From an uncultured Eubacteriales bacterium (GTDB taxonomy: Bacteria; Bacillota; Clostridia; TANB77; CAG-508): 64,000 nt of DNA. The DNA is taken from positions 1-64,000 of the forward strand of contig CABUJR010000009.1 of NCBI GenBank assembly GCA_902492015.1. Direction: 5' to 3'. Shown one piece after another: positions 38,943 through 47,917 of this stretch. Position 1 is the first letter of the stretch, and every line of letters begins with the position of its first letter. The translations under genes and the position numbers were made by a program. The notes below the pieces were generated by a model. That model did no database searches. It was given only the letters and a program-made list of their open reading frames with translations, and was not told the origin of the DNA.

Positions 38943-41465
38943 TTATATTTTATTTTTATCTACAGCTATTTCTGGATGATCTTTTAATATTTCTTGTGCT
39001 AAATTATCTTTTATTTTAAAACTTTTTACATATCCATCTAAAGAGTCTGCTTTATCTTTTAAAGCTTCTACTTCAGAATTTACATATATTTTAGCTTTTC
39101 CTTTTCCGTTTTTTGCTTCTTGAACTAAATTTGAAACTGGTGAATTTCCATCAAAAGCTAATACAATAGAGTTTCTTCTTTCAAAGATTTCATAATTAAA
39201 ACTTTTATAAATTCCCATTTCTTCACTTTCAGTTGAAATTCTAATACCATTTACATCTTCTTTTAATAAATTATCGACTTCTTCTGCTGAAACTTCTTTT
39301 GGTATTATTGCATCAATTTCAAATTTTTTATTCATTTCATTTGATGCATCTACTATTGCTTTTTCATAGCCACTTAATTTATGTCCTACTACGAAATAGA
39401 CTTTTTCATTATTTAAATTCTTTACTAAATCTCTTATGACATTTTTACCATTTTCATCTAATTCAGTTTTTCTATTTTTAGCATTGAAACTTCCTCCAGC
39501 AACTATAATAGGAATTTTGTCTTCTGGTAATTTTTTAATTTTTCCTTTTAATTTTGATTCAGAATCAATTTTAGAGTTTATTCTCATTTCTATTACATTA
39601 TTTTTGCTATTTTCTATATTTTTATTTTCTTCTTCTATTACAGCCTCTTTTATTGTTCTTCCTGCCAAAAATTTATTAAATTTTTCTTTCTTTTCTTCAA
39701 AATATTTTTTACTATGTTCTATTATTTCATCTTCTACTTTTCTCATGCTTTCAAAATCTTTTTCATTTAATCCTAAGATATTTGTAAGTGCTAATTGTTC
39801 ATCTATTGTGTCTGTTCCATACATTCCACAACCATCTGTTCCTTGAACACATTTAATATTATTTTCTAAATATTGTTTTAATGGATGTTTTTCAAGTGCA
39901 GTTAAATTATTTAACCTTACATTAGAAGTTAATTGAAATTCAAGTACAGCACCTGTTTCTTGCATTTCTTTTATTAATTCTTTTCCTTCTTTAGAATTCA
40001 AATCTGCTGTATATAATCCATGTCCTAATCTAAATCTTGGCATTTTTTGACCTGGTTTTAAAGAATCTTTTATACATTGAATCGATTTTCTTACATTATC
40101 TCTTAAACAATCATTTTCACCAGCATGTATTCTTATTGTAAATCCTGGATCTTCTTCAACTGCATATTGAACTAATTCATTAATTACTGGTTTTAAATCT
40201 GTTATATCATTAATCTCTTCACCTATAAAGTCACTTCCAACAACATAAGGGCTTTTAGCAACAGCTTTTAAAACATCTAGATTTTCTCTTAGATAATTAC
40301 TACTTGTTTTTTGATCTTTTATTATTGTAAGTGGAATTCTTCTTATTCCTAATAAAAATCTTATTGCAACACCTGTTTCTTTTTCTATTTGAGGCATTAT
40401 ATCATGTAGTTCTTGTAATAACTTCACAGCAGGTTCTCCCACTTTTGCCAAATCTGTATCTGTTATTTCAACATAAGAAACATGTTGTTTCTGATATTCT
40501 CTTGCTATCCACAAAAATTTATCTTGTCTTAAAGTATTATTTTTATATGGACTATTTTCTTTTTTATCTTCTATTATCTTTTTTAAATAATTTACTATAT
40601 CTTTTTCTGGAATATTTTCTATATTTTTAGAATTTATTTTTATTTTTTTATCTGAAAATTTTGCCTTACAAAAAACATATCTATAAATGTAAACTTTTTC
40701 TAAGTTAGTAAATACTGCCTGACCGTCTTTAAGTAATCCCAAACTGTTTCTTATTTTAGATATGTTGTATTCTGAGTTTTCCAAATTATTTAAAATTAAA
40801 TCTGCAAAATTGATAAAAGTATTATCATCTATTTTTCTTGTTAAATACTTACCAGTTAATTCACTATTTTCAAATTGTTTTTCAATCTCTTTTCTATCTT
40901 TTAAAATTGCTTTTTCTTGTTTTTCAGTAATTTTTAAATCTAATTTTTTTATGTAGTATAATGGATATTTAATTTGATGATATATTCCTAAAGCAATTAA
41001 AACATCTGGTGTTAAATTTGCATTCATGTGAGTATGTAAATCTGTTTTAAACTTAGATTTTTTAAATATATAAGATTTAACTATTGATTTTTTTATATCG
41101 AATTTATAGTCTTTTGTTTGTGACATTAAAGTCTTAGTAATAGCAGGTATTTTAGCTTTTACTTCTATTACATCTTCATAAATATTTGCTATTTTCATAC
41201 CTGCTAATCTGAATATATAAACATCTTCATTATCACCATTTATTGAAGCTGGTATTGTATCTGTGATTATCTTTAAACCATTTTCATCTCTTGAAGTTTC
41301 TAAGTTACATAATTTTGCTAAATTTGTTATTAAATTGCCACTTTTTTGATTAGGAGTTCTTATAATATATGTAAGTTCATCTTCTACATTTGTTTTATAT
41401 AATTCAACCACAATGTCTTTTTCTTTATCAATATAGAATTTATTAAAATATTTTAAATTTTCCAT
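38943..41465 (-). CDS. Adenosine-deaminase-like domain fused to a SLOG-like Rossmann domain
   Basis: An 840-residue cytoplasmic protein. Residues 1-130 form a beta-rich N-terminal part I do not recognise. Residues about 138-605 are an adenosine/AMP-deaminase-like TIM barrel: HTH metal pair (H144, H146), HAGE (H447, catalytic E450), GHG (H482) and TD at 543-544; the second Asp of the usual TDDP is Gly. Residues about 650-830 look like a LOG/SLOG nucleotide-binding fold (IPIIVAGGSF, VGHKLSGYEKAI, SIVLAFDGNSPVSNLV). Such domains occur in nucleotide-signalling systems. The ATG at 41465 follows a strong promoter. It sits beside an HD hydrolase and RelQ but is a separate transcript. The substrate is unknown; a modified adenine nucleotide is my guess. 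Confidence 0.78.
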   Translation of the reverse strand: MENLKYFNKFYIDKEKDIVVELYKTNVEDELTYIIRTPNQKSGNLITNLAKLCNLETSRDENGLKIITDTIPASINGDNEDVYIFRLAGMKIANIYEDVIEVKAKIPAITKTLMSQTKDYKFDIKKSIVKSYIFKKSKFKTDLHTHMNANLTPDVLIALGIYHQIKYPLYYIKKLDLKITEKQEKAILKDRKEIEKQFENSELTGKYLTRKIDDNTFINFADLILNNLENSEYNISKIRNSLGLLKDGQAVFTNLEKVYIYRYVFCKAKFSDKKIKINSKNIENIPEKDIVNYLKKIIEDKKENSPYKNNTLRQDKFLWIAREYQKQHVSYVEITDTDLAKVGEPAVKLLQELHDIMPQIEKETGVAIRFLLGIRRIPLTIIKDQKTSSNYLRENLDVLKAVAKSPYVVGSDFIGEEINDITDLKPVINELVQYAVEEDPGFTIRIHAGENDCLRDNVRKSIQCIKDSLKPGQKMPRFRLGHGLYTADLNSKEGKELIKEMQETGAVLEFQLTSNVRLNNLTALEKHPLKQYLENNIKCVQGTDGCGMYGTDTIDEQLALTNILGLNEKDFESMRKVEDEIIEHSKKYFEEKKEKFNKFLAGRTIKEAVIEEENKNIENSKNNVIEMRINSKIDSESKLKGKIKKLPEDKIPIIVAGGSFNAKNRKTELDENGKNVIRDLVKNLNNEKVYFVVGHKLSGYEKAIVDASNEMNKKFEIDAIIPKEVSAEEVDNLLKEDVNGIRISTESEEMGIYKSFNYEIFERRNSIVLAFDGNSPVSNLVQEAKNGKGKAKIYVNSEVEALKDKADSLDGYVKSFKIKDNLAQEILKDHPEIAVDKNKI

Positions 41466-41516
41466 TATTATAATAATCCTTCCTTTCTCTTATTTAAAGC
41501 AACTTGTTAATTCTAT

Positions 41517-41545
41517 ATTATAGCAGAATTTTAAGCACTTTGCAA
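41517..41545 (-). promoter_or_regulatory. Promoter of the ADA-like gene
   Basis: On minus: -35 TTGCAA (41540-41545), 17-base spacer, perfect -10 TATAAT (41517-41522), leader of about 45 bases. Confidence 0.75.
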
Positions 41546-41606
41546 GCATTTTACACAATTTTCACAAAACATGAGTTTTATAATAATAAACTTACCCTAT
41601 TACAAA

Positions 41607-41643
41607 AAATAAGAAAATAGAATATTTCTATTTTCTTATTTCA
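41607..41643 (-). terminator. Terminator of the RelQ-HD transcript
   Basis: On minus: AATAAGAAAATAG, short loop, CTATTTTCTTATT, then TTTT. It lies about 140 bases after the HD gene stop. Confidence 0.85.
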
Positions 41644-41784
41644 TTTTTATATATTATTTTATATTTATATGTCTTATAACTTATATCTTCTTATATTTCA
41701 TTTTCTAAAACTTTCATTTTATATTCTAAATATCTTCAAAATTTTATATTTTTAAATTTTCACTTTTATATACTTATTTTAAAA

Positions 41785-42579
41785 TTAAATAATATTATTT
41801 GTTCTTTCTACTAAATATTCATTTGCTACTCTTCTCATGTTACAAATTCTTTCAATTGTTTCAGGATTTTTGTATTTTATTTTATCAAACATTTTATTTA
41901 CCAAATCATTTTCCTTTAAATACATAAGTCCTTCTGCAAAATTATAATCAAATATAAAGGAAATATATGAAACCCAACTATCTAAATATGTTTCTCTATC
42001 ATCTATTTTCAGTTGTTTTTTATTCATAAAATCTTCATATATTTTATCTGAAATAGTATCTGCATAAATTTTTTCCATATCTTCTGTTCCTAAAATAACA
42101 CTTAGTTTTTCAGTTAGTTTAACTCTAAAGTTATCTGTTTTATCATTATCTCTAATAAGTTTTGCATGTAATAATTCTTTTTCATTTAAATTATCTTCTA
42201 TTTTATATTTATTATGATTTAAAATTGCTTTATATATTATATTATCATACGCAGAATCTGCTATAAATTTTCTTATTAAATTATCTTCAAATAAAATTTT
42301 AACTCCAAATTTTGCATGATCAAAATATTTAGTATCAGCTTTATCGAAAACATTTTCTATTACTTTAGATTGTTCAAATCTACCTATATCATGTAATAAA
42401 GCTATTAATTCAGACAATCTTGTATCTTCTTCATTTAAGTTTAATTTATCTGCTAAATTTTTGCTAGCTTCTACTACACCATATGTATGTGTTACTTTTA
42501 ATTTTACTCTTTCATCCTCTAAATTATAATCTTTTAAATATTCCTTAAATTCTTTTTGAGCTTTTAGTAAATCTATCAT
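41785..42579 (-). CDS. HD-domain phosphohydrolase
   Basis: A 264-residue HD-superfamily protein. Metal residues are H31 (THTYGVVE), H63-D64 (LLHDIGRFEQ), H88, H122 (LNHNKYK) and D144/D146 (IRDNDKTDN). HD proteins of this kind hydrolyse nucleotides or phosphodiesters; the substrate cannot be told. It is not the SpoT/Mesh1 type, judging by motif spacing, but it lies 23 bases after relQ in the same transcript, so an alarmone or nucleotide substrate is reasonable. The ATG at 42579 has AGGAG upstream. Confidence 0.85.
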   Translation of the reverse strand: MIDLLKAQKEFKEYLKDYNLEDERVKLKVTHTYGVVEASKNLADKLNLNEEDTRLSELIALLHDIGRFEQSKVIENVFDKADTKYFDHAKFGVKILFEDNLIRKFIADSAYDNIIYKAILNHNKYKIEDNLNEKELLHAKLIRDNDKTDNFRVKLTEKLSVILGTEDMEKIYADTISDKIYEDFMNKKQLKIDDRETYLDSWVSYISFIFDYNFAEGLMYLKENDLVNKMFDKIKYKNPETIERICNMRRVANEYLVERTNNII

Positions 42580-42602
42580 TTTAATACATCTCTCCTAATA
42601 TC

Positions 42603-43346
42603 TTAAAGTTTAAAATTAAATTTTTTATTTTTAATATTACTATCTTCTTGTGATGCTTCAATCATAATTTTTTGCTCTCTTTCCTTATCTAATCTATTTG
42701 ATATCATAAGCATATTATCATCTATATTATTTATTACTCTTGCATATTTAATAAGATTTTTAGATTCTGTTTTTCCTATATTTGGATTTTTATACTTTAA
42801 TTTATGTTCTATACTTGCCCAAAAGTCCATTCCTAAAGTTCTTAGTTGTATTTCTACTTTTACAAACATTATACCTGAAGAAAAATTTACTGGTACTTCT
42901 GTAATTAAATGATAACTCATATATCCACTTTGTTTTGGCTTTTTCATAAAGTCTTTTCTATTTAAAATTCTTATGTCTTGGAAATCTTCTATTATTTCTA
43001 CTAGCTTATATACATCTTTTTTAAAATTACAAACTATTCTAATTCCTGCAATATCATTTATTTTTTCAAACATATTTTCATAAGTTAATTCACAATTTTT
43101 TCTTTTCAATTTTTCAATTATAGTTTCTGGTTTTTTTAATCTAGTTGTAACATATTCTATAGGTTCATAGTTTGAAAAAATTTTAAGCTCATCCTGAAGA
43201 ATTTCCATTTTTGTTTTTATCTCTTTTAGAGCTGAACTATATAAGAACATTACCTTTTTAAAATTTTCATCATTTATATCTATTAATTCTTTATTAACAA
43301 GATTACCTTCGATATTTATCAAATATTCATTTTCATTTTCTGACAT
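42603..43346 (-). CDS. relQ: Small alarmone synthetase RelQ (GTP pyrophosphokinase)
   Basis: RelQ-type enzymes make (p)ppGpp, and sometimes (p)ppApp, from ATP and GDP/GTP without a hydrolase domain. The 247-residue length fits. The family core is present: YEPIEYVTTRLKKPETI, INDIAGIRIVC with the metal-binding Asp, KQSGYMSYHLI, and VEIQLRTLGMDFWASIEHKLKYK. It heads a transcript with an HD hydrolase and is followed by an adenosine-deaminase-like gene. The ATG at 43346 has GGAAGG upstream. Confidence 0.92.
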   Translation of the reverse strand: MSENENEYLINIEGNLVNKELIDINDENFKKVMFLYSSALKEIKTKMEILQDELKIFSNYEPIEYVTTRLKKPETIIEKLKRKNCELTYENMFEKINDIAGIRIVCNFKKDVYKLVEIIEDFQDIRILNRKDFMKKPKQSGYMSYHLITEVPVNFSSGIMFVKVEIQLRTLGMDFWASIEHKLKYKNPNIGKTESKNLIKYARVINNIDDNMLMISNRLDKEREQKIMIEASQEDSNIKNKKFNFKL

Positions 43347-43558
43347 GTAATCACCCTTCCTTTTACTATTACTATTAAGTTCTAGACTTAAATAATATAT
43401 TTCTTTTGTGTTTGTTTATGAAAGTATTTTATATATGATTTATTAAATTAACATTAAATATTTGTAAACTTCTTGTGAACAAATATGTTATATTTATTTG
43501 CATTTTTTTAATATACACACTTTTTTCATATCTATTATATCTTATTTTATAAAAATTT

Positions 43559-43604
43559 AAAATGATTTACTAAAATAAATTTAATTATTTTAATAAATCA
43601 TTTT
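43559..43604 (-). terminator. Terminator of the 43.6-52 kb gene block
   Basis: On minus: AAATGATTTA and TAAATCATTT arms with a further TAAAATAA/TTATTTTA extension, then T-rich sequence. It separates the GT39-like gene from relQ. Confidence 0.85.
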
Positions 43605-43606
43605 TA

Positions 43607-44887
43607 TCACATATTAATATAAATTATACTCATTATAGTTAGACAAATTGCAGTTAAGTATATCTGAAATTTTAATAATTTATTATCTTCTTTTTGTAAT
43701 CCTATTCCAAGAAAAGTTGTTGCTATAAAAAATGGCAACATCATATATCTAGAATGCATTGAGCAAGTATATGGCATTGATATATTTAAATAAAAATATG
43801 ATGCCCACCATGCTATAAAAGTATATATAAGTAATCTATTTTTTGAATTATATTTTATCATATAATATATAGAATTTATTGATAATATTATTACTAATAT
43901 TGCCATAATTAAGAGAAAAAAATAATTCTCTAGTTCTAAGCCATAAGTTATAGAAGAATATACTAAATAATTCCAAATATTTACACTACTAATTTCTAAT
44001 AAATTTGGTATACCAAATCTATTCCAAATACTTTCTTCCGCAATACTTAAATAATCATAAGGTTGTATTATTCCTAGTGTATTTAATCCTCTAAACATAC
44101 TATATATATGGAACCATAATCCTAAAACTCCAACTATAATGATAAAAAATAATAATTCAAATAATAATTTTTTTATACTTTTATCATTATTTACAAACTC
44201 AGCAAGCTTTTTAAAATAAATATATACTGCTGGGATTATCATTACAGCTATAGAAGTTTTTGTCATTAGCCCTAATCCAATTGATAATGCTATTATAATA
44301 GCATTTTTCATACTTGAATTTTTATTCCATTTTATCAAATACAATAAACATATTGTGCAAAATAATGTAACAAGTTCATCATTATTTAATGACCCTGACA
44401 TAATTACATATAAAGGATAAAAAGAAAAAATTAACATTGGAATTATCTTATACTTATCCTCTATTTCTAATTCTTTTAAAATTTTGTATAAAACAACTAG
44501 CATAATAATTGAATAGATTAAAGGTACTATTTGCATACTTTCTAATTTAAAACTACTCACATCAGAAAAAGCATCCATTATTTTAAGCCATGATGCCATT
44601 ATAAAATGATGTAAAGGTGGATGATAGAATTGTCCAATAATTTTATTTGGAAGTTCTTTATAAGTATATAAGTGTAATATATAGTTTATATGCCTCCCTT
44701 TATTGGGCTCTTCTGAGAAATTATGATATAAATTATCATAATCTTCTTCAGAATTTAAACTTTCAATCCCCATATCTGACTGATATGTTGATATATCTGT
44801 TTTATAAATAAAATTAATTCTAATTAATACTGCAAAAATAATTATTAAAATTAAAATAAATTTATATTTATCAATTACTTTTTTCAT
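43607..44887 (-). CDS. GT39-like membrane glycosyltransferase
   Basis: A 426-residue membrane protein with about ten hydrophobic segments. The first extracytoplasmic loop carries acidic residues and the motif HPPLHHFIMASWLKIM, typical of GT-C enzymes of the protein O-mannosyltransferase (GT39/PMT) type, which use polyprenyl-phosphate sugars. Acceptor and sugar are unknown. The ATG at 44887 has GGAG upstream. It is the last gene before a terminator, in a gene block with a Ham1-like gene and an ABC exporter. Confidence 0.82.
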   Translation of the reverse strand: MKKVIDKYKFILILIIIFAVLIRINFIYKTDISTYQSDMGIESLNSEEDYDNLYHNFSEEPNKGRHINYILHLYTYKELPNKIIGQFYHPPLHHFIMASWLKIMDAFSDVSSFKLESMQIVPLIYSIIMLVVLYKILKELEIEDKYKIIPMLIFSFYPLYVIMSGSLNNDELVTLFCTICLLYLIKWNKNSSMKNAIIIALSIGLGLMTKTSIAVMIIPAVYIYFKKLAEFVNNDKSIKKLLFELLFFIIIVGVLGLWFHIYSMFRGLNTLGIIQPYDYLSIAEESIWNRFGIPNLLEISSVNIWNYLVYSSITYGLELENYFFLLIMAILVIILSINSIYYMIKYNSKNRLLIYTFIAWWASYFYLNISMPYTCSMHSRYMMLPFFIATTFLGIGLQKEDNKLLKFQIYLTAICLTIMSIIYINM

Positions 44888-44916
44888 AATATCTCCAAAA
44901 CATTCATAAATTTTAT

Positions 44917-45519
44917 CTATATATTTTGAATTATAAAATCTATAACATCGTCATCATTATTATCATCTTTATCCTTTTTTTCTCTCTCATCTAACTCAAC
45001 TAAATACTTATTATATTTTGGCATAATAGTTATGGAATCTAAAGGATAACCTGGATTTCTTTTTTCACAAGGCTTATCTACAAAATAGAAATTGCCTTTG
45101 CTCCAAGAATATTCTTTCTTTTTAATACCATCATATATTACCATACCATATACCCATTTTGCTGTTAATTTTTCACCATATTCTTTTACTAATCCAGTAT
45201 AATATTCAATCATTTCATCATCTGTTAATCTTTTACCATTTACTCTTCTTACATGTGTTCCTGGTTGTTTTTCTTTTGGAAGTTCTTCTATAAATAAATT
45301 ATTATCCATTCCTATTGTTACTATATTTGTTGCATCAAAATAACCTTTTGCTTTTATATATGCATTTTCTAAAGCATTTTTTCCATTTTCTTCTATATCA
45401 ACATCTACATCAATATCTTTTAATGTTAATAAATCAATATTTTTCATTTTTAATCTGTCAGCATATTTTTTTACTTTTGCTGGATTTGATGTTGCAAATA
45501 GTACTGTTTTTCTTTCCAT
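44917..45519 (-). CDS. Divergent Ham1/RdgB-like NTP pyrophosphatase
   Basis: A 200-residue protein of the Ham1 (ITPase) family: ATSNPAKVKKYADRL at the N-terminus, then ENAYIKAKGY and a GMDNNLFIEELP stretch in place of the canonical SDDSGLEV, and VRRVNGKRLTDDEMIEYY in place of SARYAG. The usual second Asp pair is thus altered (DNN), and the C-terminus is acidic (KDDNNDDDV). The canonical family member is at 51876-52454, so this is a second, specialised copy, perhaps with another substrate. The ATG at 45519 has AAGGAG upstream. Confidence 0.8.
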   Translation of the reverse strand: MERKTVLFATSNPAKVKKYADRLKMKNIDLLTLKDIDVDVDIEENGKNALENAYIKAKGYFDATNIVTIGMDNNLFIEELPKEKQPGTHVRRVNGKRLTDDEMIEYYTGLVKEYGEKLTAKWVYGMVIYDGIKKKEYSWSKGNFYFVDKPCEKRNPGYPLDSITIMPKYNKYLVELDEREKKDKDDNNDDDVIDFIIQNI

Positions 45520-45547
45520 AATTTTTCTCCTTCTATTTTTTAATTTA

Positions 45548-47179
45548 TTAATATATTTTCTTAAATAATTCTGCCTTTTTCTTATCTATATATTTACTTA
45601 TTATAAAATTAATCAAAATAACTAAGATTAAGATTGCAACTAAAAATGCTATTGGAGTTACAATTAATTTAGAGATTATAAAAATTACTCCTGAAACTAA
45701 AAAAGTATAAAAAAGTTCATACATTATATTAGTATTTTGTTTCATCATTGTATATTCACTACTCCAATTCATTTGAGGATTTTTTAAATCTATTAATAAC
45801 TTACATTTTTCTCCAATAATATTCAAAACGCTTAAAGTTATAAATATTATACAACTTAAGAAAAAATTATTATTAAAGATAAAAAATAATATGCTTATTA
45901 ACAAACTTGCTAAAGTATTAATTAATGTTCCTAATCTTATTTTTATTTTAAATTGCTTATATAAATCTATAGGCAAAAATTTAATTACTATTGCATTATT
46001 ACTATCTCTTGATATAGCAATTATAGAACTAAAATTTAACATATAAAAAACTTGTCCAACAATTAAAAATATTGATATTCCTAAAGAAGAATCAACGATA
46101 TTTTCAAAAGATTCAATTAAATCTAATCCAACTAATTTTGCAAATTGAATTAAAAATAAAACTATAGCCAAAATGCATATTGGATAAATAAGTGGCATAA
46201 TAATGCATTGTATACAAAAAATTGGCGTTCTTATTAAAGTTTTCCATTCTTTTAATGTGTAAGATTTATCAATTTTTTTGTCTTGAAAATCTTTTAAACT
46301 TAATTCTCTAGACTTGTATTTTTGATTTTTATCACTATTTATTGTTGCACCTATTGCACCTTTTAAATATATTTTAGATATTATAAAAACTATTATAAAA
46401 TAGCAAATTATGCTTTCCAAATAATATATTATTAAATTTTTTAAACCTTCGAAATTTGCATAATTTAGCATAGTATTCATAATTGGTTTTATCAATATAA
46501 AATAATCAGCAATGCTTTCAGCTAGTCCATTTGTTCTTAATATCATGTTTTGAAAGCTAGTTATTGTTATTTTTTGATCATTACTAAGCCCCATAATTAC
46601 AAATCCTATTAAAAACATTGCAATAATTATTGTTATATAAAGAACTTTACTCTTGTTTTTAATAAAATTAGTAAACCTCATGATAATTGCAATCAGCAGT
46701 GAAGTAATAAGTATTGGAATTACTGGAATTATTAAAAGCACCAAAATCATATATAAATAAAAAAGAAAATTTGCTTTTGTTAATATTCCATACACTATCA
46801 TAGGTATTCCAAGCATTATTATTTCCATTTGATATTCAGAAATTATCATATTAAAAAATTTAGCATGTAAAATATCTTTTGGATATATTGGCATTCTTAG
46901 TAATAATTTCAAATCTTTTGAAAAATATAATAAATTTAAACTTTCAAAAATACTTTTAGTAAATAATATCAAAAAATTCATTAATAATAAAATATTTACA
47001 AAAGCATAAGCCTGATTAATTTTAATTAACTGCTTTGTTACAGTATAACTAAATAAAATCATCATTGCACTTAAAAACAAAAACACTATTCCAAAGGCTA
47101 TCCCACCTAAAACTAAACTTCTTTTTGATGTATCTGATCTTTTAGAATTTTTAAAAATTACTCCAGTTAAACTTTTCAT
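45548..47179 (-). CDS. ABC transporter permease
   Basis: A 543-residue membrane protein with about twelve hydrophobic helices in two halves, joined by a charged loop near residue 290-310 (NQKYKSRELSLKDFQ). It resembles ABC-2 type exporters of Clostridia whose cargo is unknown. It follows the ATPase gene by 6 bases, so the two form one exporter. The ATG at 47179 has AGAGGAG upstream. No substrate-binding protein is nearby, which fits export rather than import. Confidence 0.85.
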   Translation of the reverse strand: MKSLTGVIFKNSKRSDTSKRSLVLGGIAFGIVFLFLSAMMILFSYTVTKQLIKINQAYAFVNILLLMNFLILFTKSIFESLNLLYFSKDLKLLLRMPIYPKDILHAKFFNMIISEYQMEIIMLGIPMIVYGILTKANFLFYLYMILVLLIIPVIPILITSLLIAIIMRFTNFIKNKSKVLYITIIIAMFLIGFVIMGLSNDQKITITSFQNMILRTNGLAESIADYFILIKPIMNTMLNYANFEGLKNLIIYYLESIICYFIIVFIISKIYLKGAIGATINSDKNQKYKSRELSLKDFQDKKIDKSYTLKEWKTLIRTPIFCIQCIIMPLIYPICILAIVLFLIQFAKLVGLDLIESFENIVDSSLGISIFLIVGQVFYMLNFSSIIAISRDSNNAIVIKFLPIDLYKQFKIKIRLGTLINTLASLLISILFFIFNNNFFLSCIIFITLSVLNIIGEKCKLLIDLKNPQMNWSSEYTMMKQNTNIMYELFYTFLVSGVIFIISKLIVTPIAFLVAILILVILINFIISKYIDKKKAELFKKIY

Positions 47180-47185
47180 ATAAAA

Positions 47186-47908
47186 CTACTCCTCTATAAT
47201 TTTCAAAAATGACTCTTCTAAGGAATCTGGTGTTTTATATTTTTCTTTTAGTTCTTCAGTTGTACCAACAAATATAATTTTTCCTTTATCTATTACGGCA
47301 ATTTTATCACATAATTTTTCTGCTACTTCTAAAACATGTGTTGAGAAAAATACTGTATTTCCTTTCCTACTATGTTCTTTCATTAAACTTTTCAAAGTAT
47401 ATGAAGCTTTAGGGTCTAAACCAGTCATTGGCTCATCTAAAATCCAATTTTTAGGATTATATAAAAGTACACTTATTATAAGTAATTTTTGTTTCATTCC
47501 ATGTGAGTAACTCTGGATTCTATCTCTAAGTTGATTATAAATTCCAAATTCTCTTGCAAGTCTTTGTACTTTATCTAACCTTTCTACAGGAGGTACTTTA
47601 TAAACATCACCAATAAAATTTAAATATTCAAGTCCTGTTAATTTTTCAAAAGCGTCTGGTGTATCTGGTACAAACCCAAATAGCTTTTTGGCTTCTATTG
47701 GATTTTCTTTTATGCTTTTTCCATCAATAAGTATATCTCCCTCATCAATGTCTAAAACTCCTGTAATCATTTCTATTGTTGTAGTTTTTCCAGCACCATT
47801 CGGACCAATAAACCCAAATACAATTCCATCATCTATTTTTAAATTCATTTTATCAATAACTTTTTCATTTTTCACATAAGATTGACTTACATTTTTAATC
47901 TCTATCAT
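47186..47908 (-). CDS. ABC transporter ATP-binding protein
   Basis: A 240-residue ABC ATPase: Walker A GPNGAGKTTT at about residues 35-44, Q loop near FGFVPDTP, signature YSHGMKQKL, Walker B NWILDEPMTGLDP, and switch histidine STHVLEVAE. It pairs with the permease gene directly downstream and likely drives export. The ATG at 47908 has GGAG upstream. The order matches many Clostridial antimicrobial-peptide or lipid export systems, but no specific match is claimed. Confidence 0.93.
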   Translation of the reverse strand: MIEIKNVSQSYVKNEKVIDKMNLKIDDGIVFGFIGPNGAGKTTTIEMITGVLDIDEGDILIDGKSIKENPIEAKKLFGFVPDTPDAFEKLTGLEYLNFIGDVYKVPPVERLDKVQRLAREFGIYNQLRDRIQSYSHGMKQKLLIISVLLYNPKNWILDEPMTGLDPKASYTLKSLMKEHSRKGNTVFFSTHVLEVAEKLCDKIAVIDKGKIIFVGTTEELKEKYKTPDSLEESFLKIIEE

Positions 47909-47917
47909 TTGTTTCTC

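Larger units (their letters stand above)
41466..41784. other. Gene-free gap with terminator and promoter
   Basis: No gene is seen in these 319 bases. It contains the promoter of the ADA-like gene (41517-41545), a terminator for the RelQ-HD transcript (41607-41643), and a 120-base A/T-rich run of ATAT-type sequence next to the HD gene with nothing recognisable. Confidence 0.7.

Noticed and set aside
38943..41465. RADAR defence system (RdrB)
   Set aside because: No RdrA-like AAA+ ATPase gene is nearby, and the C-terminal SLOG-like domain differs from the RdrB layout I know.
41466..42579. RelQ, HD and ADA-like genes as one operon
   Set aside because: A terminator at 41607-41643 and a strong promoter at 41517-41545 lie between HD and the ADA-like gene.
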